Source: Pollenia angustigena
Taxonomy: Eukaryota > Arthropoda > Insecta > Diptera > Polleniidae
Assembly: GCA_930367215.1 (NCBI GenBank)
Contig: OV884058.1
Coordinates: forward strand, 169,490,478-169,554,477
Direction of reading: 5' to 3'
Length of the DNA stretch: 64,000 nucleotides
Numbering within the stretch: the stretch's first letter is position 1; every line of letters begins with the position of its first letter. The notes under the pieces were generated by a model. That model worked only from the letters and a program-made list of their open reading frames with translations. It was not told where the DNA came from and did no database searches. This document shows positions 11,932 through 23,856 of this stretch, piece by piece. The translations under genes and the position numbers were made by a program.

Positions 11932-11966
11932 ATGAGTGATATTTATTTTTTATTAATATCACTCAT
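11932..11966. repeat. Perfect 12-bp hairpin
   Basis: ATGAGTGATATT (11932-11943) and AATATCACTCAT (11955-11966) form a perfect stem with an 11-nt loop. A weaker version of the same hairpin is at 13569-13612, on the far side of the hAT element at 12011-13483. Confidence 0.6.
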
Positions 11967-12010
11967 CCGCCACAACACAATTTCCTTTAATTTGGTTTTA
12001 GTGTTTGAAC

Positions 12011-13483
12011 CAGTGTTCGAAAATAAACAGTACATTATTTAACATTCGGCTCACACACCCAGGAACGATTTTTTTTTTTTTTTAGTGATTGTGTAGACAC
12101 ACACAACCCTTAATAACGTTCGTAACTATTTTCAAGAAAGAACCGAACATTATATAATGTTCGGTTCTTCGTTAAAAAAACAGAACAATTGTAGTGATAC
12201 TGTAGAAAAACATTAAATTTAAATGTTCTATAATGTTTTTTTCGTGTGTGTATTTTGTTTTTGTAAAAAATGTTTGGTTTTTTTTTATCAGCCAAAAGCG
12301 ACGAACATTAACGACCCAGTAAAATATGGAGCTTCCAACGAAGCAGGTTTGTAAAGGAGAAACATGAACGTTTCGCTTACCATTGCGCCTACGGAAGACA
12401 TGCCTTTTATATGGCGAGTTCCCACTTTGAAGCAATACATTTTTGGCACATAAAGCGCATTATTCAGCGCATATAAAAATTGTTGGATGAAACGATAAGC
12501 CTTACACACTGAAAGTAACAATACAGTTATTTTTTAGTATTCTCCCTTACAAACCTGATTCGTAGTAAGGGAATGCCGTAGCACTTGAAATGTTATTTTT
12601 TTTATAAAAGTTGTTGAGAGTTCTTTCACTTACTTAACTGCATTTTTGTATGTCTTATTGCGTAGCGCATAATTGTGCGCTTCCTTTTTTAAATGTAACA
12701 TTAGTGCTTCGCAAAAGGAAAAAATTTTTATTGGGGAGCCGTACCGATCACAGTGAAGTTTGTGGTTTTTCAAAAAAACCGAATGGAATTAAATGTTAAT
12801 TTCTTTTGTCGAGTTTGACAAAAACAGTAATATTTTTCTGTTCGAAATATGACTAAAGGGCATAATAAACCTCACAAATGGCTTGGCAAACATATCAAAA
12901 TTTTACGTTTGTACAAACATTTTGTGTTGTTAATTGGGGTGTTTGCTGTTTGGACAAACATTTGAAGCAATGTTTGCAGAAATATTAAAAATTTTTAATA
13001 TTTGGCAGACATGTTGGATATTTGTCAAACTTTTTGTGGCGTCTAATGCTAAATGTATTCAATTCAATTAATTTTTAATATTAAATTAAATTTTTTTAGT
13101 AGTATTGCATGCCACAAAACAGCTCGTTGTTTAAAAACTGTTTACTTTAAATTTTTTGCCTTTATTTTATAATATCTTCTCCGTTTTAAGCTAAAAGCAA
13201 CAAAATTGCCGCAGCACTATTGGCATCTGCATTCATTGAAAACAAAACAAAAATGAAAATTAATGTTTGAACGGAGAATATTTATGTTGTTTATTGGCAA
13301 ACCCCAAACGGAAATAATGTGTGTGTTTGCCAAGCATTTTGTGTGGTTTATTATGCCCTTAACAGGGAAACGTTATTTTTTTTTAATGATTTTCTACACA
13401 AACACTATTAGCGTTTGTGTTTTCCACAAATCTACCGAACCGAACATTAAGAAACGATATTTAGTGTTTATTTTCGAACACTG
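12011..13483. mobile_element. Non-autonomous hAT-like element (family B)
   Basis: Inverted ends CAGTGTTCGAAAATAAAC and GTTTATTTTCGAACACTG are perfect over 18 bp. The flanking 8-mers GTTTGAAC (12003-12010) and GTTTAAAA (13484-13491) match at 6 of 8 positions, fitting an old hAT target duplication. CCGAACATTA-like motifs recur near both ends. No transposase. A second, disrupted copy lies at 25794-29792. Confidence 0.75.
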
Positions 13484-13491
13484 GTTTAAAA

Positions 13492-14385
13492 GTTAAATTA
13501 TAATCCAATCGCTATAAAATTCTAGTATTATCCCCTCCTGGCAGAATAATAAATTTGCACACCATACGTATGAGTATTATTTAACTTTGCTACTTAATAC
13601 CACTCATATGTCACGGCCCAAATACATACTGACAAAATGTACATTATCATCGTTGACAGCAAATTAATTATGCAATTCTTAGCAGGAATTCAGTTTTAAT
13701 TCTTTAACATTACCTTAACTCAGATAAAAAACAAAAAAAAACCTTTAAAATTTCTGGAATTTTGTTAAATGTCACTATTAAATATTCACAGAAAAATTTA
13801 CGTATGTCAGCATAAATTAATTGGAAGCAATTATTACAGGATTTCGTTATAAGAGGTGAAAAAATATACAAAAGTAGGTTAAATGTGAAAAAATAAAACT
13901 TTTCTTCATATAACATACAAGTAATATTTACACAGATTAAATAAATAATAATTATACGCCATCATGAAAAATTTAAAAATTTATAATAATAAACGGAATT
14001 CGTATTTTTTAATGCGATTAAAGATTATAAATATAGTTTAATTAAAAAAAGTCAACTTTAAGTATTAATTTCGTGACATTAAATTCATCTTGGATTTTTT
14101 TCAAGTTTTACATCAGGTATAAAGTGATTTTAACTTCAGAAAAACAAAACAAACACTCAACAGTTACGTCTTATGAATGTGCCTAATATTGAAATTTTAT
14201 AACAACAAACTGTCAGGTACGTCAAAGAAATTGATTTCCAAAATAAAACGATTCCAAAGATTCTAAATTACTACAACAGCAACGATCTAAAGGAAAATAC
14301 AAATTCTTAAGAAACAAACGCTTGAGGCAAAAAAGTAAGACACTGTATTTCAGAAAAAAATCAATAAAATTATAAACAATTTTGT
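13492..14385. other. No gene seen
   Basis: AT-rich DNA; only the decayed hairpin at 13569-13612 stands out. Confidence 0.45.
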
Positions 14386-14775
14386 ATTTAGCCGTGCCAA
14401 ATCGTTAATATCCTCCACCGAGCGTAAGAATTGAAATATTCTTATATTGGATCTAAAATTTATGAAGCAGTGTTAACTAAAACTGACCTTAAACTATTTT
14501 ATTTCGTTGAGGTTTTATGCGTAATAAAGTCTTTTCCAGTAGTACGCTTTTTATAAGGGCTTTGGTAAATTACTGACGATCCTCACAAAATTTGGCAGTT
14601 GATTTCTAGCCTTATTACCAAATCGTACAAAAATAGGGTTTTCTTTGACTCTTTTAGGCGTACTAAAATGTTTTTCGAGACTGGACTTTATATGGGGCCT
14701 ATGGAAAATTATGATCGGATCTAGAAATCTAGTGTAATGAGTTCTTGGCATAATGTTTTTGTGCGTAATTCGATA
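14386..14775 (-). repeat. Decayed family E copy
   Basis: Contains GCCGTGCCAAATCGTTAATA and CCTCCACC at its start and TTTATATGGGGCCTATGGAA further in, matching (in reverse) the ends and tandem units of the elements at 26.0-28.8 kb. Strongly diverged. Confidence 0.5.
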
Positions 14776-15227
14776 AATATCGATGCATACCGCCCAAAAA
14801 TTTTTTTTAGTTTAATAACAGAAATATCAGTTTTAGTTTGGTTGTTTCACTGAAAAGTAGAAGCAGTTGAATACTATAATTTTCCTTTTCTTTAAATTCG
14901 TTCGAAATTGAGCATTATTTTAGCAGACGGACAAATTGACATGGCAAAAGCGACGTAAAATTACGGAAGGACCCAGAATATGAATACTTTATGTGGTATT
15001 TTACCCGTAATTTCTACAAAAAGAAAGCTAGTCGTGTTCGTACCCAACAGTTATCTTTACCTTTTTCAACGTTTATTTGGCCTACGTGTTAGTGCCTTCA
15101 GTTTCCTTTTAAAATATGGCAGCTTTTACACCATGGGTTTCTATACATAGCTAGATTTCTTTTTGTAGAAATTACGGGCATTATTATTTAACTAGTGGTG
15201 GTAGGTATATTACTTTAAACGAATATA
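14776..15227. other. No feature seen
   Basis: Intergenic AT-rich DNA without recognisable coding or repeat structure. Confidence 0.4.
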
Positions 15228-15940
15228 AAGGGTGGTCCAACCGAACCCCAAGATGTTAATTGTAAAAAAGGAATTTTTTAATGTTTTCTGATTATGATAA
15301 AAGGATCTAATGACAATTATATGTGAAACAAAATATCGGCCAAATGCTCGCTACGACTTCGGTGGTATACCTCTATCCGATTATGTATATTTTAAATGAC
15401 TCTGAGACAAAATTGAGGTTCAATGTCGTTAACATGCCGAACAATATCATCCTTGATTAGTTCTTGGCTTATTGACGTACATTTTTTCTTTAAAATATCC
15501 CCAAAGAAAGAAGTCCAAGGTGTCAAATCACATAATCGTGGGGGCCAATTAACATCGCTACAACGTAAGATAACATGGCCATTCGATTTATCACGCAAAA
15601 GTGCCATTGTTTCGTTGGCTGTGTGGGAAATGGCACTATTCTGTTGGAACCATTTATCGTACAGGTCCATATCCTCATTTTCTGACCATAAGAAGCCCGT
15701 TATTATCTTGCGATAGCGAAAATCTGCTTGGCCGACCTCATTTTCGAAGAAGTACGGCCCGATGACATCACCAGCGCATAAACCGAACCAAACAGTCACT
15801 TTTTGTAGATGCATAGGCTTTTCAACAATCGCTCGTAGATTCTCATTTGCCCAAACTTGGCAATTGTTCTTGTTAACGAATCCAGTGAGGTGAAAGTGAA
15901 TTAAGCACGACAAACAAAATCTTGTTAATCAAAATAAAAA
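15228..15940 (-). pseudogene. Dead mariner, truncated, all catalytic residues lost
   Basis: The right end of the element, AAAGGGTGGTCCAACC at 15228 with a preceding TA, is a mariner terminus related to the one at 6596. Read on the minus strand, the gene starts at what should be the first catalytic motif. There SDEAHFHL has become SCLIHFHL, followed by TGFVNKNNCQVWANEN, VEKPMH and IGPYFF. The second motif reads WFQQNSAISHT (D to N) and the third LTPWTSFF, so all three acidic residues are gone. The N-terminal DNA-binding region and left end are absent, replaced by a family H repeat at 15941. It is closest to the 6.6-kb mariner but clearly older. Confidence 0.88.
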
Positions 15941-16077
15941 ATTCAACATTTTTTTCGAGTTTATTCTATGAGCTTAATTTCAGTTATGTATTTTTTTATA
16001 AAGCTTTTTTGTTATAGTCCTATTCCTTCAATTTTAAGGAATGACTTTTATACACTACCAGAATATAATAAAGTAAC
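15941..16077. repeat. Family H repeat, single arm
   Basis: Shares TTCAACATTTTTT, TTTATTCTATGAGCT, ATAAAGCTTTTTTG and the terminal ACACTACCAGA with the foldback at 3036-3315 and the copy at 32683. It abuts the truncated mariner. Confidence 0.65.
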
Positions 16078-16125
16078 TTATGAAAATAAATAATTCCCAG
16101 TTTCTTTTTGTCAAAATGAAAAATT

Positions 16126-16560
16126 ATCAAAAAGTAATTTCAATTTTTGGGAATACAAAATTTTTAATTTCAAAAGATTTTGCTATTCGTGCTTAATTTC
16201 CAGTTTTTATTCTTGACAAAAACACTTGAAATTTATTGTTGATGGGATAAGCTATTCCTATGCATTTCACTGGTTGCTTAGGCCAGATCATCAGGATCAT
16301 CAGGTTAAGAAAAACAAAATAAAAACAACAACAACTTACAAAAGATGTTGTCAATTAAGTGTTTTTTAGGCCGTGCACTGCCTGTTTATTATCAAAAAGT
16401 AATTTCAATTTTTGGGAACACAAAATTTTTAATTTCAAAAGATTTTGCTATTCGTGCTTAATTCCCAGTTTTTATTCTTGACAAAAACACTTGAAATTTA
16501 TTGTTGATGGGATAAGCTATTCCTATGCATTTCACTGGTTGCTTAGGCCAGATCATCAGG
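16126..16560 (-). repeat. Two 170-bp direct repeats with a hammerhead-like core (family I)
   Basis: Copies at 16126-16295 and 16391-16560 are nearly identical and 265 bp apart. A third, more diverged copy is at 50285-50440. On the minus strand each contains CTGATGA, a short stem CTGG/CCAG and then GAAA, the order of conserved strings in a hammerhead ribozyme. Metazoan Penelope-like elements and retrozymes carry such ribozymes in repeated units. Stems I and III were not demonstrated, so activity is a guess. No coding. Confidence 0.55.
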
Positions 16561-16859
16561 AAACTTCATCCATAAAGATTTTAGACAAACTAAAGATATT
16601 AAACCAAATAAAACTGTTAAACGTATAAGAATTATAGCAACAGTTCTACTTGTAACAATATCAAAGCTTGAACAAAAAATTTACAAAAAACAAATTTCAA
16701 AAACTAATTATTTAATTAATTAAAACAAAAATTTAAACAAAAAGATAGGCTTAAAACATGAAGCTGCTGTTATATATTTAAATAGTCAAACTGCCCCTTT
16801 GGAGACGACTAAGTTAGTTTTGAACTCAGCTTACGTTAAGAAAAGCAGTCGTACAAATA
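16561..16859. other. AT-rich spacer, no feature
   Basis: Follows the family I repeat with the AACTTCATCC extension also seen at 50442. Otherwise featureless. Confidence 0.4.
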
Positions 16860-17689
16860 CACTCAAAAGAAAAATCAATTCATCCGTACTCAAATCAATC
16901 CGAAGCGGTATTAATAGTACGGTGAGTACGGATTTTCTTGAATCAAGTACAGAAAGATTGATTCAAGTACGGATTTTCAATTGCGAAATACTTAACTTAT
17001 CTTTATTCAATCCCGACTTCGTACTTTAAATAATCCGAAAATGAGATTGATTTATGTAAAACTAAGATTAAATCCATCTCAAAATGCGCTTGACTTAAAA
17101 ATTATAAACCTGATTCAATCCCGAATTCGTTATCTTTATTGAGTTTGATTTACTTACCCGTTTTACAACTTACAGAATTCAAATTCTAAAACACCACCAT
17201 TATTCCCGATATGGCTGTTACTTTAAAAACTTTATGTACGTACATACATAACTGATAATATAAACTAAATGAGAAGCAATAGTCCTCAATTTTACTTTTT
17301 AAAAATGAAAATATTGTGTTTTCGTCTTGTTCTGTAGTTCTGTAGTTCTGTTGTTTTGTTTTTTTTTCTACACACTACAAGCAAATCGTTATTTAACTAC
17401 TTGTGTGGTGTTTTTGAAGTGTCTGCAACAAACTTTAATAAGTTAAATGAGATTAAAACGCTTTTAATCTTAGAGTGGCACTACCAACGAAAAGTTTAAT
17501 CTTTTTTTTACTTGGTAAAAGCATTTTGTACTTTATTTAAGAAATTCCGGGATTGATTTTCGAAAGTTATCCCATTTAGGATTGTTTTGAGTACGTTTTA
17601 GCGTTATTCGTAGTTGAGGTTTTGAGTACGACTCGTACTTAAGCTAAGTATAAAAAACTTAATTTATCCCCAGTGTTTTTCTTTCTGTG
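16860..17689 (+). mobile_element. CAC-ended MITE, family A, with TA flanks
   Basis: Starts CACTCAAAAGAAAAATC and ends in TTTTTCTTTCTGTG, with TA immediately outside on both sides (16858-16859, 17690-17691). The interior has sequence such as CTCAAATCAATCCGAA and GGGATTGATTTTCGAAAG, also present at 32921-33946 (reverse) and 46300-47380. No transposase. Confidence 0.82.
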
Positions 17690-17939
17690 TAGTACATTTT
17701 TTTCTTAGGTCTTATGAGATTCTTGTGGAATAAGTATCCAAAAGAAAACCTTTTTTTTATTTAATACAAAATGCCTTAAAAACCCCTTAAAGAAATATTT
17801 TGAAATCTAAATGCTGAAATAAAAAAGCAGTCGACAGTTTTTATATTTTTTACATAAAATAAAAACAAAATATTTAAGCCTTTCTTTCCTTTTCTATTTT
17901 TATCTAAGCCCCTAAACGTTTTTTAAACGTCAATTATAA

Positions 17940-18094
17940 AATTAACATATTTTTAATATTTTTAATTAGGCTTAAGTTCATGAAATTTAATTTCCATTAA
18001 ATTATTTTTATGAAGAAAGGAATTTTACAACATGAAAATCAATTAAAATTGTTATGGATGATCTTTCATTCTTGACGTGGCTCGGGCTCGAACC
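17940..18094 (-). repeat. Fragment of palindromic family F ending at the B box
   Basis: Matches the arms at 31.6, 32.6, 40.1 and 40.9 kb (TTAATTAGGCTTAAGTTCAT, GAAAGGAATTTTACAACATG) and stops just after GGGCTCGAACC at 18084-18094, the reverse of a pol III B box. Confidence 0.65.
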
Positions 18095-19154
18095 ATATTT
18101 TGTTAAATATTCTTTGTTTTACTTTTTTGGAATTTCGTTATAAATATTTATTTTCCTATTTTCTAACGTTGACCCTTTTTTTTTTTGGTTTTAGCTATGA
18201 AATTGAAATCTAAATCACAGATTATTGTTGAAAGACCTTCATTTTCATTGGGTATTTCATTTAATTTTTTGCAAAAAGTTAAAATAAAAATGCAACAAAA
18301 AAATAAACCATAATAAATTTTTTACTACATTATTGAAAATCTAATTAAATTAATATTTAAACCTAACAAGGCAAAAACAAATGGAAAACAACAGACCACT
18401 TCAGTGTACAAAATAACGAAAAAAAATGTTTTACAAATCAAAACAACCATTAAAATGGGTGAAAAGGAATAACATATTTGAAAGTTGAAAGTACGGTGTA
18501 TTTTGTTTTGACCTCTTAAATGTTTTTGGAATAAAAATTTCTAAAAAAGCAAATTTTACAGAATTAAAAAAAAGCGAAGATGGAAGTTTTTACAAAATAA
18601 TATCAATAATCTAAAAACAAATGAACAAAATCGCCAAAATTGCTAGAAAAAGAACTACAAAAATCAAAACAAAAACTTTTTTTTTATTAGTTGCCATATT
18701 CGGCAAAATTTTTAATTTAAATTAATAATAAACATTAAACCGGCTTACAAAAAATAGTCATTATTTGTTTCCTAACGATTTCCAATATATTTTGAGTCAA
18801 GTGCTGCCAGTTTGTGAGCTGGACAGAACTTTGATTAAACGCAGCAGTATAATTAATACTTTTCAAGCAGTGTTACCGATTCGTTAGCAATTTAAGTTCA
18901 AAAACGTAGGTTGCTAGCCTTCGTTCCCTAGTTTGGTGATAGTGCTGCTATCTAAGCACCCAAACGTGCTGTGTTTTGGAGCCAGTGTTTCAGAGGATCC
19001 AGTATTCGCGATCTCCTACTTCCTGAGACGCACTTTGACCATTCAGGGTTCGCTGACACTCCAAATTGGCAACAGAATTTCCTCTGTGCGGTTGTTAAGG
19101 TTATACCGCGGTTGTTTAGGTTGGCGCCCTATGCTCCAGTGGGAGTTAAAGGAA
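18095..19154. other. No gene recognised
   Basis: Mostly AT-rich. A distinctly less AT-rich block at 18890-19150 carries two overlapping open frames, but neither resembles a known protein. AGCAGTGTTACC at 18867 recurs in the same orientation at 20851. Confidence 0.4.
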
Positions 19155-19176
19155 CATATATATATATATATATATA

Positions 19177-20813
19177 TTAGACTGGTCGCAATTTTTTTTT
19201 TTCTTGAGGCATCCTAGGCACTACACGGGCCAAATATAAGAATTTCAATTATACACATATATATATTTAGTCCTTTAAAATTCCCAGTTGGAACATAGGG
19301 CCATAAATGTACATATGGCGGTTTAATAAAATTCTTAAATTAATTAAAATTTTTCGTCTTTTGTGAATACATAAAAAAAGTTGTGAATAGATTTTAATCA
19401 TTTATAGCTTGTTTTGTTTGCAATATTGTTTTTTATATGACTCTATAAAATTAGAAGCATAGCTCCATTTTTCAATTTTTTATGAATTTTTAAAAACAAA
19501 AATTCCGAAATTTTAATAAAAAAATTATTTTTTTTTCCAGAAAAAAAAATTATGTTTCTAAAACGACTACGCATATAAGAAAAACGTTTTACCTTTCTTA
19601 AAGTAAATTTTATTGCGGAATTTCGGTTTTTTTTAGTTTTTCAATAAGCTAAAGCGTTTTTGAGTTACGCGAACATATGTTGTGCAACCTCCTTAATTTT
19701 CGAAATAACGGTATATCTCGAAAACCAAAGCCAATATGAAGAAAAAAGTTTTAACTTTCTTAAAGTAAATTTTATTGCGGAATTTCGGTTTTTTCTGTTT
19801 TTCAATAAACTATAGCGTTTTTGAGTTACGCGAACATATGTTGTGCAACCTCCCTAATTTTCGAAATAACGGTATATCTCGAAAACCAGAGCCAATATGA
19901 AGAAAAAAGTTTTAACTTTCTTAAAGTAAATTTTATTGCGGAATTTCGGTTTTTTTTAGTTTTTCAATAAGCTAAAGCGTTTTTGAGTTACGCGAACATA
20001 TGTTGTGCAACCTCCTTAATTTTCGAAATAACGGTATATCTCGAAAACCAAAGCCAATATGAAGAAAAAAGTTTTAACTTTCTTAAAGTAAATTTTATTG
20101 CGGAATTTCGGTTTTTTCTGTTTTTCAATAAACTATAGCGTTTTTGAGTTACGCGAACATATGTTGTGCAACCTCCCTAATTTTCGAAATAACGGTATAT
20201 CTCGAAAACCAGAGCCAATATGAAGAAAAAAGTTTTAACTTTCTTAAAGTAAATTTTATTGCCGAATTTCGATTTTTTTAGTTTTTCAATAAGCTAAAGC
20301 GTTTTTGAGTTGCGCGAACATATGTTAAGCAACATCCTTAATTTTTGAAATAACGGTATATCTCGAAAACTAAAGCTAACCTAAAAAATCGGCTAGCACC
20401 ACTGGATTCAGCGACCCCGAATTAGTTAAAATTAGTTAAAAATCTTTCGTTCGTATCATACTAAAATATTAAAGTGCAAAAACTTTAATCTATCTATACA
20501 ATATATAATTTCTTAGTATGTAAGGATGTTTGCATGTATGTCCTATTCTTTCCGCAACTTTCTGAAGCCATCTGATGACATAGGAATCTGAAATTTGGCA
20601 TACTTAAAGTACCGGCTTTTCATCTAGTATCTGATTGAATAGATGTTTTTTTTATCATATGGGGAACTTTGGGCCCCACTTGGCACGACTAGGCACCGTC
20701 GGATTGAGCTGAAAAAGTAGGACTTAATTTCTTACACCAAACCTCATATTTAAAGCAGCGCAAACATTTAAATTTAAAAAAAAAAAAATCCCATACAAGA
20801 TGCGACCAGTCTA

Positions 20814-20814
<1 letters not shown>
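19177..20814. mobile_element. TIR element carrying a satellite array
   Basis: The ends TTAGACTGGTCGCA and TGCGACCAGTCTAA are perfect 14-bp inverted repeats. Both sit in TA-rich flanks, compatible with a TA target. The interior is mainly a tandem array (19535-20395). No transposase gene; superfamily not assigned. Confidence 0.7.
19535..20395. repeat. 161-bp tandem satellite with two alternating unit types
   Basis: The marker TGTGCAACCTCC occurs at 19681, 19842, 20004 and 20165, with a diverged form at 20326, giving periods of 161-162 bp. Units alternate between a type with CTAAAGCG and CCTTAATT and a type with CTATAGCG and CCCTAATT, so the true repeat is a 323-bp dimer. A lone reversed unit sits at 23215-23345. 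Confidence 0.85.
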
Positions 20815-20850
<36 letters not shown>

Positions 20851-21339
20851 AGCAGTGTTACCAATGAAGAGTTCGGAAATAACACATAACTGTGTCACAG
20901 TTTACATATTTGAAGCAAAACTACACACACAAGGCGAAAAAAGTAGCTTTGACAGAATTATTCGCCTTGCATAAGAATTCGTTCTATAACTTTTTAATTC
21001 TTATTGTTATTCCTTGTTTGCAATTTAATCAGGGTTGGCTGCCACTGGGTAACCCAGAAAAACCCACCCGGGTTTTAATGGGTATTTTGTTTATACAACG
21101 ATGGTATAATTGTTAAATTTGTTTTGCAGAAAAATAAAAGAAAGGGTACGTTCGTAAATGCATCACTGCGCTGCATCAGAAAAGCAAACTTTTTTTAATG
21201 GCGATAAAAGAATAATTATTACTTTTATTATTGTGTGGCTATTATTTTTGTGAAGTATTTCACAATTTTTTGGTCCACATTTACTTCACTGATAAATATA
21301 TTACCACTTGAAATCCACAATAGTGCATTTGTGCTGATG

Positions 21340-22021
21340 TGTGTACCGCCTTAAAATCTTGGTCCTAGACCCACCTTAAAGTATACCGATCGTCTTAGAA
21401 TCACTTTCTGAGTCGAACTAACGATGTCCGTCCGGCTGTCTGACAGGCAGGCAGGCTGGCTGGCTGGCTGGTTGTCCATGTAACTTTGTGCGCAAAGTAC
21501 AGGTCGCAATTTTGGAGATAATTTGATGAAATTGGGGTCATAGGTTCTAATTAACACAAGGACCAAGCCTATTGAAAATGGGTCGAATCGTAGGACCACG
21601 AGAGAAGATAGAGGGAAATTTCTTCCTCTCAGAAACTATCAAACCGATTTCAATGAAATTTAAAAAATAGATAGAACCATATCTATATGGACACAAAATG
21701 TATAAATTTGAAAAAAAATCGGACCACGAGGGGTGATAGGGGCAATTTCTGCCTCTCAAATCGATCTTAATGAAATTTAAAACATAGATATTTCCATTTC
21801 TATAGGGACACATTAGTTATACAGTTTTTAAAAAATAGGACCACAAGGGGAGGCAGGGGGCAATTTCTGCCTCTTACAAACTTTCAAACCGATTTTCATG
21901 AAGTTTATAAACATAGATAAATCCATATTTACATCGACACATCAGCATGATGTGTTTTAAAATACTGTGGTGTAGGGTATCATATGGTCGGGCTTGACCG
22001 ACTATACTTTCTTACTTGTTA
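21340..22021 (+). repeat. Family E2 repeat with terminal hairpin
   Basis: Contains CACCTTAAAGTATACCGATC, a GGCT/GTCC simple-repeat patch at 21430-21475, then three degenerate units with GGACCACxAGxGGxGxxAGxGGG. It ends with GGTCGG/CCGAC hairpin DNA and TACTTTCTTACTTGTT, the same terminal ACTTGTT as at 27484 and 28791. A reversed fragment lies at 30040-30200. Confidence 0.6.
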
Positions 22022-22779
22022 TTAATTATTTAAATCTAATTCGTTTTAAAAACCAAAATCAGGCTTTTAAAAATGAATTTGATTTGGAAAATGCGGAATA
22101 TGTTTTGTAAAATACTCAATTGGATTACGAAAATTCTGAATTTGTTTGTTAAAACCTGAATTTGATTTTGAAAAGGCTGAAATTGAAGTTAAAATGGCGA
22201 TACATTTTAACAAAAGCTAATGCTTTTTCCAATCCAAGACGATTTCTATAGTTATTCTATATTAAACAATAAGGGGGAAAATATGTTTTCTATTGATGCT
22301 GAACTAGCAGGGCAATTTATTACTGAAGCGAAAAAATCGTAAAAGTTTGCTGGTAAAAATTTTAAAATTTTTGACAATTGTTGTTCAGTTCTGATTTTGT
22401 TGATTGCAAAAAAAAAGAAAATTGCACTCATGTTGAATGACTTTATTATAATTTAAAAGTGGGATTTTGTACATATTTGTCGTGCCAAATAAAGTAAAAC
22501 AGCCTGTCATCTTGCAATGTTTCAATTTTTTAACCTTATTGTTTACACTTGGTTTAAGGCTGTTTAAATTGCAACTTTTAGTGTAAATACTTTTCCTTGT
22601 GTGCTTTTTCCATTTTTTCAATCAAATAAAATCTAAACTGAATACCGTTGTTGTGAAAAATATTCTGCAACTTAAATTTTAAATGCCAAACAGGGTGCAA
22701 GAAATGAGAGGTGCTTTTGACTTATCCATTCTTCTGCTATCTACGTTTTCTTGACTAATTAGCTTGGAATAATACATAC

Positions 22780-23180
22780 TTACATACATATTTGGGATAC
22801 ATCAATGGCAGTTGCAATTGTAGCGGAGTCACTTTGTACAGCATTTAGATCTTTTTGAACTTTGAGAATCATTTGTTGGAGATTCAAAGCTTCTTTATAC
22901 AACTGAACGTTATTTAAAATTCTATGAATGTCATTGTCAAATTCATTTATATGTTCCGATCTTATTTGGGCATAAAAGTTCAAAAAGTAATCACTTGGCA
23001 GTTGAGGCATTTATGTAAGGACTTATTTAAGCCTAGCTTTTCTTTTAACCATCCATGCATTCGATGATGATGCCATAAAAAAAATATTGAAGATTTTCTT
23101 GCTAAATCTATACCGAAAAGAGCTGAGTTGGCAACATTGCTTAGACCAATTTCACTATGCAAGTTAAAAAAAACAGGCAA
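22780..23180 (-). pseudogene. hAT transposase-like remnant, frameshifted
   Basis: Two minus-strand frames overlap at 22980-23010. The upstream frame has SALFGIDLARKSSIFFLWHH and LKEKLGLNKSLHKCL. The downstream frame has LPSDYFLNFYAQIRSEHINE and LNAVQSDSATIATAIDV. The last phrase resembles the LDxxQxDSxxIxxAxxVW region that I associate with hAT-family transposases. The position inside hAT-type ends supports this. One indel near 22990 breaks the frame and both ends are missing, so the product would not function. Family call is by memory and moderate. Confidence 0.45.
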
Positions 23181-23214
23181 GCCGGGCAGGGCACATGGCG
23201 ATTTAACATAATTC

Positions 23215-23345
23215 GGGTACGCTGAATCCAGTGGTGGTCTCGGTTTTTTTTAGATTGGCTCTGGTTTTCGAGATATACCGTTATTTCGGAAATGGAGGAG
23301 GTTGCACAACATATATTCGCGAACCTCAAAAACGGTTTAGTTTAT
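23215..23345 (-). repeat. Single reversed unit of the 161-bp satellite plus flank
   Basis: Reads in reverse as GTTGCACAAC, CCGTTATTTCG and GAGATATACC and includes GCTGAATCCAGTGGTG, which matches in reverse CACCACTGGATTCAGC at 20397-20412. It therefore derives from the edge of the same array. Confidence 0.75.
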
Positions 23346-23856
23346 TCAAATTGTGTGCCCATGTGCCCGGCTTGTCTCAAAAAAAAATGAAAATTTCTTG
23401 CACAGTGGTATTATTATACCATTACACGAAAAACAACAAAACCCAAAAAACCCAATAAAACCCAATTAAACCCATGAAAAAGCCCACTGCGTTGGGTTTT
23501 TTTTTTTAAAACCCGGGTTTTTGCCAACCCTGAATAAAATAGTTATGTTTACAAAAAATTCAAAGCTTACCGATTGCTAAAGTAAAGCTGGAGGTCCACA
23601 CCACGCGTTTTCGTCTCCACGCAATGCATGAAATGTAAACAATACTTGCTTTCTAAGTTTCAAGTTACATGCAACGCATTTTATGTGGCATTATCACAAG
23701 TTAAAATAAAGTTTTACTATCAAAATCACCTTATTTGTTCGAACGCTTCTTGTGACGCTTACAAATTTAGAAAGTAAACCTACTTTTAGCATTCAATGCC
23801 TCAATGCATTCTATGCTTTTGTTAATGTAACTTGTTACATATAACTACACAGAAGT

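Larger units (their letters stand above)
19155..20850. repeat. (TA)n microsatellite split by an element
   Basis: TA runs at about 19157-19176 and 20813-20850 lie directly against the two ends of the element at 19177-20814, as if it had inserted into one TA array. Confidence 0.6.
21030..23532. mobile_element. hAT-like element with nested repeats
   Basis: Left end CAGGGTTGGC and right end GCCAACCCTG are perfect inverted repeats, followed inside by AACCC/GGGTT-rich DNA on both sides. Flanking 8-mers AATTTAAT and AATAAAAT agree at 6 of 8. The interior holds a family E-like repeat, a transposase remnant on the minus strand and a satellite unit, so it has been invaded and has decayed. Confidence 0.75.

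Noticed and set aside
12504..12530. Another CAC-ended MITE starting CACACTGAAAGTAAC
   Set aside because: No matching inverted end with TA was found nearby.
16126..16560. CRISPR-like pair of direct repeats
   Set aside because: Two 170-bp repeats in a eukaryotic transposon-rich context; no short repeat/spacer array and no cas genes.
18933..19217. 94-codon frame in a less AT-rich block
   Set aside because: It runs into the TA microsatellite and translates to no known motif; an overlapping frame is equally open.
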